DNA from: Fremontodendron californicum
Taxonomy: Eukaryota; Streptophyta; Magnoliopsida; Malvales; Malvaceae
NCBI GenBank assembly: GCA_030761205.1
Contig: JAULJL010000028.1
Location: 22,325,516 to 22,389,515 of the forward strand
Length of the DNA: 64,000 nt
Reading direction: 5' to 3'
Below the pieces are notes generated by a model. The model ran no database searches. It was not told where the DNA came from and worked only from the letters and a program-made list of their open reading frames with translations. Made by a program: the position numbers and the translations under genes. Position 1 is the first letter of the stretch; every line of letters starts with the position of its first letter. Below are positions 33,403-44,341 of this stretch, piece after piece.

Positions 33403-34166
33403 CTACTTTGAGTTTAATCTTTGCGACTTTTCAATCTTACCATTGTTCCCGTTATTTATGTCTGAGCAGGATCGATGGGAATGAGAATTTAAATCGCCGA
33501 CGAAGCAAAAAGACTGAGACTATTGTGTCAACTGTTGTTTCATCTGTAGTAGTAGTGCTTATTGTTCTTTGCTGTGTTGGGAAATGTGCATCAATACCAC
33601 AAGAACCTCCTCAACCGGCGGCACCAAGGCCACCCCCTCCAGAACGACGGTGGTTTAGAGAGGAGATACATTCATTTACAAGAAGATACTGGAGATAAAA
33701 GGATTTGATTGAGAAAGTCTGTATCTAATTCCTGTTCCTGGTGATTGTAATAATTGTAATATTGCAGACAAAGAGTTCAAAGAGTGCTTAAATGTACAAT
33801 TTTTTTTTTCTTTCTTTCATAGGATATTAAAACTGAGAATGAATTTTAATGTGATGAAAGGGCTATACCAAGGATGATTGAATAGGCTACATGACTATTT
33901 CCCAATTGAACAATATAATGCAGCAAATGCGGTTGCACTTTCTCTAATGGCTGCCTTTCTTTGCATTGTTGCACTTTCGAAGATTACTCTAACTAAGAAG
34001 GAACTTGACATCACTTTCAATTAAATATGAGACTTTTTTGCATTGTTGCACTTTCTCTAATGGCTGCCAGCTTTCTTTTTCCTGCACAAGGGCATTCAGG
34101 TCTAAATTTGTACAATAGCTAATAGCTTGTTTATCCAACCAGACAAATAATAATAATATCTTGTAT

Positions 34167-34349
34167 CTATGTTATTCGGATTCGGGTATGAATGTCGGAC
34201 ACGGGTATTTTTAATTTTTTTCAAGATTTTCATGTATTTGGAGAGTTCTTGGAGGACCATATTTTTCATATCCATGTCCGAATATGCATCGGACACGGAT
34301 GTCGAACATTAATACTTTAAAAAAAAAAAAAAAAAATGGGAGAACATAA
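34167..34349 (+). mobile_element. hAT-like MITE, copy 11
   Basis: Begins CTATGTTATTCGGATTCGGG and ends GGGAGAACATAA, flanked by the perfect 8-bp duplication TCTTGTAT (34159-34166 and 34350-34357). An A-run lies just inside the right end. Confidence 0.9.
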
Positions 34350-35005
34350 TCTTGTATCATTGTATTAGATAATATGCAAAAGGAAAAATAGAAGTGTGAA
34401 TGCCAATAAGAAGTTGTTTTCACCATTTCTTTTAAAAACTTCTTGGACCATGATGAAACTGACAACTAGTAAAATCTCATTCATTCAAAAAAAAAAAAAA
34501 AGAATGACAAAACCATATATAAAGCCTCAAACATTTTCTTGTAATCATCAAAACGTGTGAGGCCCACTACCCTGTTGCTTTCCTAGCTACAAATTTCCTG
34601 ATCAAAATGGAGTTCTTTGGCAGGAACCAGGAAGATGAGGATTTGAATTTTATTAAAAACAGGTGAAAACCATATTCTGTCCGGAAGAAGCCGTACCTTA
34701 CTAGACCAATTTAACACCCTACGTGCCTTCACCGAACAAAACAAGAATTGCTACTCTTTGCCTACCACAAAATTCGCCAGATATTTCATAAGAGCTGTTT
34801 TCTTCTATGGCAATTATGACAGCCTCTCCAATCCCCCAACTTTTGACCTTGAGGTTGATAGAAACAAGTGGGCCACTGTTGATATGATTTATACAGCCAA
34901 AGGGGATATCACTAGTATTTGTTTGGCTCGAACACGATAAACAGTTCCCTTTATTACCCTCCTGGAATCCTGGCCAGTTCCTAATAAATTGTATGCCCTG
35001 ATGAT

Positions 35006-35190
35006 TTATGTTATCCGAACTCGGATATGAGTGTCAGATACGGGTATGTTCCAACACGAGTATATTCAGTTTTTTAAAGTTTTTTCATGTATTTAGAAGG
35101 TGATGTCCACATACCCATGTTTGAATATGCATCGGACACAAATGTCGAACACGAATACTTAAAAAAAAAATAAGAGTCAGAGCAACATAA
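35006..35190 (+). mobile_element. hAT-like MITE, copy 12
   Basis: Begins TTATGTTATCCGAACTCGG and ends GTCAGAGCAACATAA, flanked by the perfect 8-bp duplication CTGATGAT (34998-35005 and 35191-35198). It is inserted in a former malectin exon. Confidence 0.92.
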
Positions 35191-35610
35191 CTGATGATTA
35201 ATGATAGGGCCTGGTTCAATGGTCACCATACAGCTATGGAGCATTCGCCGACAATTGGATTCTAGGGTAAAATGAGATCCCATAATTGCATAACGTGGGA
35301 GAAGAAAAGAAATTTTGCCACCTTAAAACATGTTTGACATAGAAAGCACATTTGAGGGGAGAACACCATTTATATATGCTTTTAAAATGACTGCACTGCA
35401 TATTTTTGTCTGTCAGCGTATGGAAACCTATGACTCCACATGGCTCGGTGGCAATAACTGCAACTTTTACATCTCTTGATGCTACAAACGTTAGTGACCC
35501 CTCCCCAGTTTCGGCTATAATCCAAGCAGTTCAAGCTCCAAGTCCAACAGACAAACTTGGATTGCCTTTCACATTTAGCAAAACAAATCGCCTTGCTTGA
35601 TCATGTGAAA

Positions 35611-36103
35611 GGTTAAAATATCTAGATAATTTCTGTACTATAATCAAAAATATATTTTAATTTTTTTACTATTTAAATGAGTAATTTAATTTTTATACAT
35701 TTGAAATTAGTAAAAAAAAAAAAAAATTAATAACTGTGTCAATAAAAAACCATCTAAATGTTGACGTAAACATGTGAAATGGACAGAATAAATAATTTCG
35801 AAAAAAAATAATAGCATATTTTTACGTGTAAAAAAGAGATTTGAGTAAAAAAAATGATTTTTTTAAATTTCACTTGAGTAAAAAAATTTAACACGTCATC
35901 AAATTTTTTTTTTTCAATTCATCTTTTCTGTCAATTTCACATGTCCATATCAACATTTAAACGATTTTCCATTAACACTGTTACCAATTTTACTTCTTTG
36001 CATTAATTTTAAACGTATAAAGATTAAATTACTCACTTTTATAATACAAAGACTAAAATATATTTTTAACTATAATATAAAAACTGTTTAAATACTTTAA
36101 TCC
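35611..36103. mobile_element. Mutator-like foldback MITE, copy 1
   Basis: 493 bp, starting GGTTAAAATATCTAGATAA and ending TTTAAATACTTTAATCC. The termini and long arms are inverted repeats. Flanks CATGTGAAA (35602-35610) and CGTGTGAAA (36104-36112) form a 9-bp duplication with one mismatch. It interrupts former malectin coding sequence; closing the gap restores the alignment to the upstream paralogue. Confidence 0.8.
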
Positions 36104-36415
36104 CGTGTGAAACTATAGTTCACTGAACCTCTTTATCCAACTGCAACTAGATCATTCATTATAAATGTGAGTAATGAGTTTGCATATGCAATCAATCAGC
36201 CCTGTCTATCAGAAGTGTGATGGCGTACGGATAAGTTTCATGTCTCTTGGTACTTTAAATATCGAGCTAGTCCCGACAAACAGAGTCATCCCCTACAATA
36301 GTTATAAGAACCAATAGTAATAATGATATTCAAAACGGAAACAGGTTCAAGTGGGCGCTGGGATGGGGGACTCCCCGCAATCCTACCGTTCATTAACCAC
36401 ACAAAAGATTAAGAC

Positions 36416-36613
36416 CTATGTTGCTCCGACTCTTTATTTTTTTTAAAATATCCGTGTCTGATATTCATGTCCGACACATATCCGGTCATGAATATGAGAA
36501 TATGATTTCCCAAGAACCCTCCAAATATATGAAAAAACTTAAAATAAATCAAATATACCCGTATCGGACACATATCCGTATTCAATACTCACACCCGAGT
36601 CCGAGTAATATAG
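36416..36613 (-). mobile_element. hAT-like MITE, copy 13
   Basis: Begins CTATGTTGCTCCGACTC and ends GAGTAATATAG. Flanks ATTAAGAC and ATTAAGAT match at 7 of 8 bases. Confidence 0.88.
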
Positions 36614-36813
36614 ATTAAGATAACTTTGCAAATCCCAGGCTTGAATGGCTGGCTGGAATGCCATAGATTTGATGGTACTATTGTCGTACATTAGATTTTT
36701 CACTCATCATCTTAAAATTGCTATAGAAAAGAAATGAGGCTATAATGGCTACTCGTTGCAAAATGATGTTCTAATGAATGAGTTACATACTTGAGCTTTA
36801 CATTGTACACGAG

Positions 36814-36844
<31 letters not shown>

Positions 36845-36845
36845 G

Positions 36846-39800
36846 TTAATGTTGAGGTAAAGCTGGTCTCTTTTCCAACAACTCGTAATGAACAACAAAA
36901 TTGTCCTGCAGTCAAAATATCCGGTCGGCGTTCAGCAACTAGAGTGATGAATAACAGTAAAACGCGGCATAAATAATGCAGTAGGAATATATAATAGTTC
37001 CAACCTTGCGGATTGTTTCGAATGAGTTTGGATCAAAACAGTGATAAGAACCTCTCTCATATGTGTTTGTCTTAACTAGTGGCTCCACATTGGGGACTCT
37101 TATGAACCACAATCGGTGCTCCTTGTGGTAAAACCAGCCTCTATTATAACTGCCAATAAGAGGTGTAAAATGAAGGTTGGAAAAAAAAAATGTGCATAAA
37201 AGCTTTCAACACAATTCATTCAGTAGAGAACATACAGTTCATTTGCAGCATATAATTGAGCTTCGTCTTTTGGCATGCTGCGTTACAAACAGAGAAATAC
37301 AGATGGCTAAGAATAAGATCTTATAGAAAAGCAACGGACATTAAAGAAAAACGGTCAAATTACTTGGAAGGTCCCTGTACTATATCATTCAGTACAAATT
37401 ATCCTTCTACTATAAAACTGAGTAATTTAGTCTTTATTCTTTTAAAATTGAAGCAAAAAATTCAAATCACTAATTGGTGTAACGTGAATCGTTTAAAAAG
37501 TTAATGTGGCATCTAATTTGTGTTTAATTGATGACATGGATGTCAAATGCTGACGTGGCACCAATAAACTATATTATTTATGATGACATGGACAAGATAA
37601 ATAATATATTTTCAACATTTGATGTGGCATTTTCAACAACTTTATTATTTATTTTGTCCATGTCAACTTAAAATAATATATTTTATTGGTGTCATGTCAA
37701 CATTTGACATCCATCAATTAAACACAGATTAAATACCAAATCAGCTTTTTTAACGGTTTACTTAGTGATTTTACCTTTTTGCTTTAATTTAAAAAGAATA
37801 AGGACTAAATTATCCAGTTTTATAATAGAGAGACTAATTTGCACTAAATGATTTACTATAGGACCTTCCAAATACTTTGACCAAGAAAAACACACCTGTA
37901 AAATATATAGAACAATGTGTCCACCGTGAACTTCGAAAAATAACCTTGCTGCATGCACCAAAAAGAAATCAGAACTATAGAAGAAAATTCACTGATTCAG
38001 ACAGTTGCATACTTGCATTAAGCAGGTTACCAAAGTACGAAAAGTGAAAAACAGCTCACATGTAAAGTGGGTGGCTGCTTAGCATAATAACATTGTGGCA
38101 CAGCGAACTCTGGGTCACCCTTAGCTGGTTCATCGGACCACGGAGAACCAAAAGTCTTGTGAAGATTTTCCGATGAATTTAAATTTAACCCGAGTGTTGT
38201 CAGATCAATTCCGAGAGCAAGGGAAGTCAGATCAGGATCACTCATCTTTAATACACTTTGCAAACCAAGTAAACCAAATGGGTCGGGATTAGACTGTGCA
38301 GCCTGCATTGGTTTCATGCCTGGTTCCCTAAATGACTGATTGACAGCTGATATCTGTTGAAGACGAAACTGGGACTGGTTTTGATGTTGCTGATATTGCT
38401 GGATGAGCTGGTCATAACCCATGCCGGAAAACGTATTTGAGGAATTTAAAGGTCTTAGCCCAATCCCAGGTGGTCCGCTGGTCTAAACCAAAGATGAAAG
38501 AGGATGTTAGGAGTAATTCTACTTATCTACCAAATAAGAAAAAATATTGATGCACAAATCAAATGCACATATGAACAATGTCCATCACAATGAAATCAAA
38601 CCAACTTCTTCAACTTTCAATGGATCCTTCTTTTCGCATGCTGTGATAAGATAAAAGGGGCCAATTTCACATTCTTTCAGTTTGACCAACAATGAATCTC
38701 AATTCAATCCAGCTACTGAAACGCTCTTCAAATATGATGTTTCAAATCAATTATGAATCTATGCTCCCATGTACCGTTAGAGAAAGATGCCAAAAAAATC
38801 TATTTCCTCATGCCACCTAATAACCCCCTTAGTTACATTTGCAAGAAACCATTTACAGCACCAGACTACCACACCTGCGAGTGGTAGCTCGAATGTGATG
38901 ATGGGAAAATATCTGAGCCATGTAAATGGAGAAGATCTTGGTTGTTTACAGATGAAAAGGAGACACCGCTACTACTGGCTGATGGAGCATGTTGCTGTTG
39001 CTGCTGTGGACGATGAGATGAATAGGATCCACCCAAGTTAAATCCTGCAGATCTCCCCATCTGTGCAAATTGCACGCAAGTATTAGAGAAAATCTCACAA
39101 TAGACAATACATACATCATGAAGATGATAAAATACACTTATTTTTTAGAAAATGAAGAAAAGGAAATACATAACTCATAACATGTATAGCAGGCAATTAT
39201 TAAAATATATATATATATATATGAAAAAGAAAATAAACCACAAATTTTCAATTTTGTACACATAGAGACTCACAGAGAAGTGTTGAGATTGCATCATTGA
39301 CATGGTATTGTCATGAAGTTGTTCTTTCTGGTGCAAATCCATTGCATAATCAGCATTACCGCCTGTACAATATTATCTAACAATGGTCAAGAATATAATG
39401 GTTTTAAAAACAATAATAGCATCATAACAATGAAAAGTAAGCTATTAAATGCATTAATAACACTGCCATAAAAATTCAGTCAACAACAAATATACTAGAA
39501 TGACCGCAAAATTAAGTACTGATATAACTTCAAGCTGGATTCCCATGTACATAAAAAGCGAGAAAGAAATACAGCATTTATTTCTGTCAAACAGAAAATA
39601 AATTGCATTAAATCAAAACCAGGTCAAGGAATATCTGTGCACCTTTAAATCCTGGTAAAGCAGGGAAATCTTCATTTTGAATGCTGAACTCTTGGTTTTG
39701 TTGAACAATGGGACTAAGACCTTGTTTTCGTAATGAACCTGAAATTTTTTAACTTAAAATGTCAGAACTTCAGCAGCAGGAAAAAAAGACAAATGAAAGA

Positions 39801-41795
39801 ATCAGAAAGCCTCTTTCTTCAGTTACCCAATTGTCCTTGAGGCCCTCCAGCAGAACTAGGACGACTTGTCAACTGAGGGAAATCATTATTTATGTCAAAA
39901 GGCGAATTGTCATTTGAGTTCACATCATTCAACATTCCCATAGAGCTAAGATTGTTCACAGCTTGAAGATGGCTCTGGGAAAGTGGTCCCCCAGCAGTAG
40001 GATAAGAATTGCCGAACATTGAAATTACCTGAGGAGATCCTGAATCCAGAAAGTTCATTCACATGAAGATATGCAGCTAAACTAGTAAATCCACAAGACA
40101 CATATTCCATCATATAAAAGTAATAATCCAAACAATATAAAACTGAAACATGTATTCAGCATCAGTTAAGAATAAGAATCACATTACTAGAGAGCACTGA
40201 GCAGCTAAGAAGAGTAATGCAAGAAAAGAAGCCAGAGCACTCATAAAAAGAAAATGAGAGTGATGGATGATAAATTAACCAAAATTTCTGGCCATTGTAC
40301 TGATTTGTGCCCAACGGCAATTATAGCCAGCAGCACAAATAAACAGTGATCTTTTGTTTAAGCCAACAACAAAATATAGGGGTAATTGTTCACGGAAACA
40401 TACCTTGAGGAAGTACACCACTCATCAACCGATTCTGTCCCTGCACACTTAAACTTCCAGATCCACTATTGGCACTTAAATTCAGACGAGATGCAAGACC
40501 AGGTATAGATAATCCTCCACCAGAGCTTATGCTCCTCGCGATGTTGCCCCCACCAACCATGTTTCCCATAGAACTCGTTATCCTAGGACCTGCATTTCCC
40601 AAAATTGGGGATACTCCCAATCCCGGAACAGCATTGCGGTTACCAATTGCAGCAGAGGTTGAGAGAATCCCAGGTATAGAACCACCAACTCCATTTGTGT
40701 TACTACTAAATCCAGGGTTTCCTACACTAATACCTCCTCTATTGGTTACTCCTGAATGTCCATGGGAGCTACCATGAGATAACTGCAAAATGGTATCCAT
40801 AAGAAAATGAAGTACATATTACAAGAATGTAAGAGTTCATTTCCTTCCTATTATCTTTGATTTTTATGGGTGTTTGTCCTAATGGCATGCATGAAGGGGA
40901 GAAAAATCGTGTAGATTTTCTATTGCTGCAATCAAAAAAGTCAGATCACAGTATGGTGGAATATTACAAGTACCTGAGAAAGAGAAACAGGGAGATTATT
41001 TGATGCAAATCTTCCACCAGAAAGGCTCCCAGTAGGTTGTTGAACCCCACCAGTTGGAACATTACTTAACGTTGAGTTTCTTGATGTGAGCGTACCAGGC
41101 AAGTTGGGAACATTAAAGCTACCATGAATATTATGCAGGCCCTGAATAGTGCCTGCAAAAACAAACAATACAATTGCATGAGTTCAGAAGAACATAGATG
41201 AATGGAAATACAGTAAAATACTAAAATCTACCCACCACTGTGATGGAAAACAGGGGAGGCCGCACCAGACTGACCAGAGAAAGATGTCATAAAAGAACGA
41301 CCGCTACTGTCTGGAAGATTTGATGCTGACCCGTTGATAGAAGACTGCAACAAGATGCACATTATAGTTTCCAGTTAATAGATAGACATGTAATACAAAA
41401 ATACAAACAACATTCAACCAGGAAAAGAATACAAAAATACAAACTAACATTTCAAACCAATTGACTATTGATGGAGCACCAATGACCTAAAATCAACATA
41501 TTTGTACTCTAAGTTACTAAAAATCGGCATGCCAGAACATGTTGTTATCAACAAGCACATAAACATATACACAAACATATAGAAGCAACAGATCCAATAT
41601 GGTGCATCTACAAACCACAGAAACACATATCTAGTTATCTTCTGCTCAAAGAACTAAGTTCACCTGCAGAAGCCACATACTTCATTTAGACAAAGGAAAA
41701 ATAAAAAGTCCAAATACCAGATTAATGTTCTAAAAGATTGCAACTTCAAATAAATTGTTCAGTTAAAGTAACAATACATTAAGTAACCCCGACAT
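36846..41795 (-). CDS. VIP2: CCR4-NOT complex subunit NOT2 (VIP2-like), complete
   Basis: Subunit of the CCR4-NOT complex, which deadenylates mRNA and links decay to transcription; plant VIP2/NOT2 also binds Pol II-associated and microRNA-processing partners. Thirteen coding exons on the minus strand: 41778-41795, 41236-41344, 40974-41152, 40404-40782, 39827-40039, 39643-39738, 39274-39362, 38875-39060, 38060-38482, 37896-37948, 37236-37277, 37005-37149 and 36846-36905. They sum to 1992 bases, giving 663 residues. The N-terminal two thirds is low-complexity (G, S, N, Q; polyQ near QQYQQHQNQSQ). The C-terminal ~120 residues form the NOT2/3/5 domain: QGYFSKFTVDTLFY, MPKDEAQLYAANEL, NRGWFYHKEHR, GSYHCFDPNSFETIRK. 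The start fits MSGLLNSS, conserved in NOT2. A 530-bp foldback element lies in the intron between the QGYF and MPKD exons. Confidence 0.93.
37353..37882. mobile_element. Mutator-like foldback MITE, copy 2 (NOT2 intron)
   Basis: 530 bp, starting GGTCAAATTACTTGGAAGG and ending CCTTCCAAATACTTTGACC, flanked by the perfect 9-bp duplication AAGAAAAAC (37344-37352 and 37883-37891). The two halves are inverted repeats of each other along most of the length. It lies 13 bases from one NOT2 exon (37896) and 75 bases from the next (37277). Confidence 0.92.
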
Positions 41796-43016
41796 TGCAA
41801 AAGTGTCAATAGGTTATGCAAAAAATCATTCCTCGTTGAAAAGCAGCCTATCAATGTCTTGCGTGTAAGTAGACAAAATCCTGATTTGAGAAGCTGCTAC
41901 AGTGATTATAGCCTGAAAGGACAACATAATTGTAAGAAACTAACCCAAAACGACAAAAATGAGGCGACAAGTGCACATTCAGTTGATGCGGAACCAAACC
42001 GAATGTTACCAGCAATACACACCCAAAATACTTAACATATATAGAACAACAATAACCTAAACTTATTCCTGCTACTTGGGCTATGTAATTGACACCGATA
42101 AAAGATGTCCAGCTAAGATTCTCAACATCACATTTGGCTTTATACATCCCACTTTTGCCACTTTCCACTTATGACAGTACACGATCATTCAAAAGATTTT
42201 CATCATTTTTTTTCTCAAATTAAATGATAATCAAAGCGTAAAGATATCGAAAGAAACAATTCAATGTAACATGTCTTACAATTTATGGAGTTTTTTTTTT
42301 TTAAATCTATTGCATAAATTTGTACTCTTTTGGCCTTGAAACCTTTTCTCTGTATTGAAATTAAGGTAATTTTGCATGGTGAGAAAAGACAGCAATCCCT
42401 AAACAAATCATCCAAAATTCCAAATAACATCAATAAAATGAAACCTAAATTTACACTAGCCAGACTGATACGAACCGTTTTAAGTTGAAAGAAAAGGGCA
42501 CAACAAGAAACATAAATAATCAGTATAACTTATTGCTGGTCATCTTAACAAATTCCTCCGATTTTTGATTAAAGAGAAATTGAAAAACAAAATAAGAATA
42601 CTAGAAATCGAGGATTTTTCTGTTGAGCTAGAAATCATCATTTCGAAATAAGAGCAACTAAATCCACAAATATTTTTTTAAAAATGAATAAAAAACCCTG
42701 CTATTCAGGTCAGTTCAGTTAAGCTAATCGAAAGGACGGTCTCCACATTTTCCACGGTTACTTCTCAGTAGCCAAACAGCGGCTTAGAATTAGAAACAGT
42801 CTCCACTATCCGTTAAATCCTTCTAAAAAAATATTCAGGAAAAAATTAAATATCGAAATTCACAAAAACTAATCTAAACCTTCACTAAGAAACGGACAAG
42901 AAAAGTAAAGGATCATAAAAAAAAACAAAAATAAATAAAAAATAGATGAAATCAGTGCGATTGGAGATCGAACTCAGACGAGTCCAGATCGACTCAGAAG
43001 AGAGAGTGAGAATTAC

Positions 43017-43080
43017 CTGAAGGTAGATCAACGAGCGAGAGAGATCTTTGATTTTTCTCTATTTTGGTAACTTTTTAAGG
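43017..43080 (-). other. Probable NOT2 5' UTR exon
   Basis: On the minus strand a donor (CCTTCAG|GTAATTC) ends at about 43017, which fits a non-coding first exon whose intron runs to the exon holding the start codon (41795). The 5' boundary is a guess. Confidence 0.4.
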
Positions 43081-43311
43081 GATTTCTTGAGAGCAACGAG
43101 TTTTTGCGTTTTTGTTTGGGTCCAGTTTTTCTGTTTATTTTTTTTTTGCTTTTTTTTTTTGTTGTTTTGCCCTAAATCTAATAAGCTAAAGGAAGAAAAA
43201 TTTCGGAGCAGGGGAAAAGTAAAAGGGTAAACTACAAGAATAGCTCATCCAACTTTATATGATTTTTTATTTTATCATCAAATTATAAAAATTTAGGTTT
43301 TAATCATTAAG

Positions 43312-43475
43312 ATCCGTATTCGTATTATATTAATATTATTTTTTTCGTGTTATATTCATATTTAAAAGTGTTATATATTTTTATAAATTTTAACTTGATA
43401 ATTTTTATTATATAAATTAAATTAAATTTAATATATTCATATATATATATTTATTGTGTTTGTGTTAATTTTTTT
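43312..43475 (+). repeat. Repeat family 2, decayed copy
   Basis: Contains ATCCGTATTCGTATTATATT and TTCGTGTTATATTCATATTT blocks, similar to the copy at 15.3 kb. Confidence 0.4.
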
Positions 43476-43671
43476 TAATCTCTCAATACATCAAATTCAT
43501 TCAGCAGTAAGGCCAATCCTTCTACTAGAATAGCATAAAAAAAAAAAAAAAAATCCAAAATTTCATGTTAAACATCAATCAAATTATGCCTTAAAATAAT
43601 TATAAAAAAATAAAAAAAAATTATGTCTTAAATACCAACCATCATCACTATTGGTTCCATCTGTTAGCCCA

Positions 43672-43800
43672 TCAGTCATCACTGACGGTAAAAACTTGGA
43701 GGGCATTGATAAGAGGAGGCAGTGTTGAATGAGATGAGGCTACCAAAGAGAAGGTAGCGTTGGAAGAGGGAGTGAAGTTAGTGAGGAACATTTCTCTTGC
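43672..43800 (-). pseudogene. Malectin-like gene fragment
   Basis: A minus-strand relic of about 40 codons reads FSLVASSHSTLPPLINALQV and ends VFTVSDD, matching the end of a malectin-like ectodomain, as in the genes at 30-36 kb (APIISAIEVYTVSE there). No flanking exons were found. Direct repeats of ATGGAAGTGCTTTTCCATAA lie just to its right (43850-43910). Confidence 0.5.
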
Positions 43801-43975
43801 TTTTCCATAAGCTGGGATAAATGGGTTTGAGCTATGGATATTTGTATATGGAAGTGCTTTTCCATAAGCTGTCTTATGGATATGGAAGTGCTTTTCCATA
43901 AGCACAAGCATTTTGAAACACAGCTTCTGGAGGGCTATGGTCTTTGAACTAACTCCACTCGATGATTCACATGGA

Positions 43976-44341
43976 ATAAAAATCGGACTGATCGATCAGT
44001 CGAGTTGATGGTCCGTTTGATCCGATACATGTTATAAAACCGAATTTTTTAGAATTGATAAAAAATGGTAAATTCGGTAAAAAATGAAAAAATCGGTTTT
44101 ACACTTCAAAAAAAAAAAAAACTTATTATATGTGATAAGATTTGAACTTTTAATCTCTTGAATCTAAATTAAAAATCATACCATTTAATTAAATACATAT
44201 TTTTATTAAATATTTACTTTATTTAATATTTAATTTTTTTTAATATAATCAATCAATTCAACCAATCTAATCTATTGAACCAATTAAATTGATAATCGAA
44301 AATCTTATGGTTCGAACCGCGACCCAACATTTTTAACATTG
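43976..44341. repeat. AT-rich repeat with ATCGATCAGTCGAG / GGTTCGAACCG ends
   Basis: The left part has GATCGATCAGTCGAGTTGATG and TTTGATCCGATACAT. The right part has CGAAAATCTTATGGTTCGAAC. A related left half, with GATCGATCGAACGACAGTGG and TTTGATCCGATGCAT, occurs at 55627-55765. Confidence 0.45.

Larger units (their letters stand above)
30442..33698 (+). pseudogene. Malectin-like/LRR receptor-like gene, with in-frame stop
   Basis: Recognisable exons are 30464-30995, 31680-32146, 32228-32373, 32759-32827, 32937-33008, 33120-33191 and 33470-33698. Together they encode a malectin-like extracellular domain (RIDCGSD…WKTDNDFI, FLYGNYDG, RYPDDKYNRIWEPL), a Cys-containing LRR cap (EPCLPNDTIWQWLNC), about two LRRs (LHNNKLYGEIPDFLGKLPNL, LRDNDFSGNVPE), one membrane segment (TIVSTVVSSVVVVLIVLCC), and a short proline-rich basic tail. 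No kinase domain follows. Breaks: a TAA stop in the LRR exon (32781-32783), and a one-base phase mismatch between exons 2 and 3. A MITE also abuts the exon 3 donor. A signal peptide exon is not clear; ATG 30442 would give no signal peptide. It was probably a receptor-like protein or a kinase-less derivative of malectin-LRR receptor kinases, now non-functional. Confidence 0.8.
34660..36290 (+). pseudogene. Second malectin-like/LRR copy, heavily decayed
   Basis: A tandem paralogue of the gene at 30.4-33.7 kb. Coding relics with the same motif order can be read: a region around 34700-34980 (LRAFTEQNKNCYSLPT, FFYGNYDSLSNPPTF, ICLART), a piece near 35200-35270 (AWFNGHHTAMEHSPT-like, ending in a donor), an exon near 35416-35605 (TATFTSLDAT, SAIIQAVQAPSPTD), and a piece near 36114-36290. 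Stops, frameshifts and missing sequence break all frames, and no LRR exons remain. Two DNA elements lie inside former coding DNA: a hAT-like MITE (35006-35190) and a Mutator-like foldback element (35611-36103). Confidence 0.85.

Noticed and set aside
40469..40777. A 102-codon plus-strand frame in the NOT2 gene
   Set aside because: It is the antisense shadow of a low-complexity NOT2 exon.
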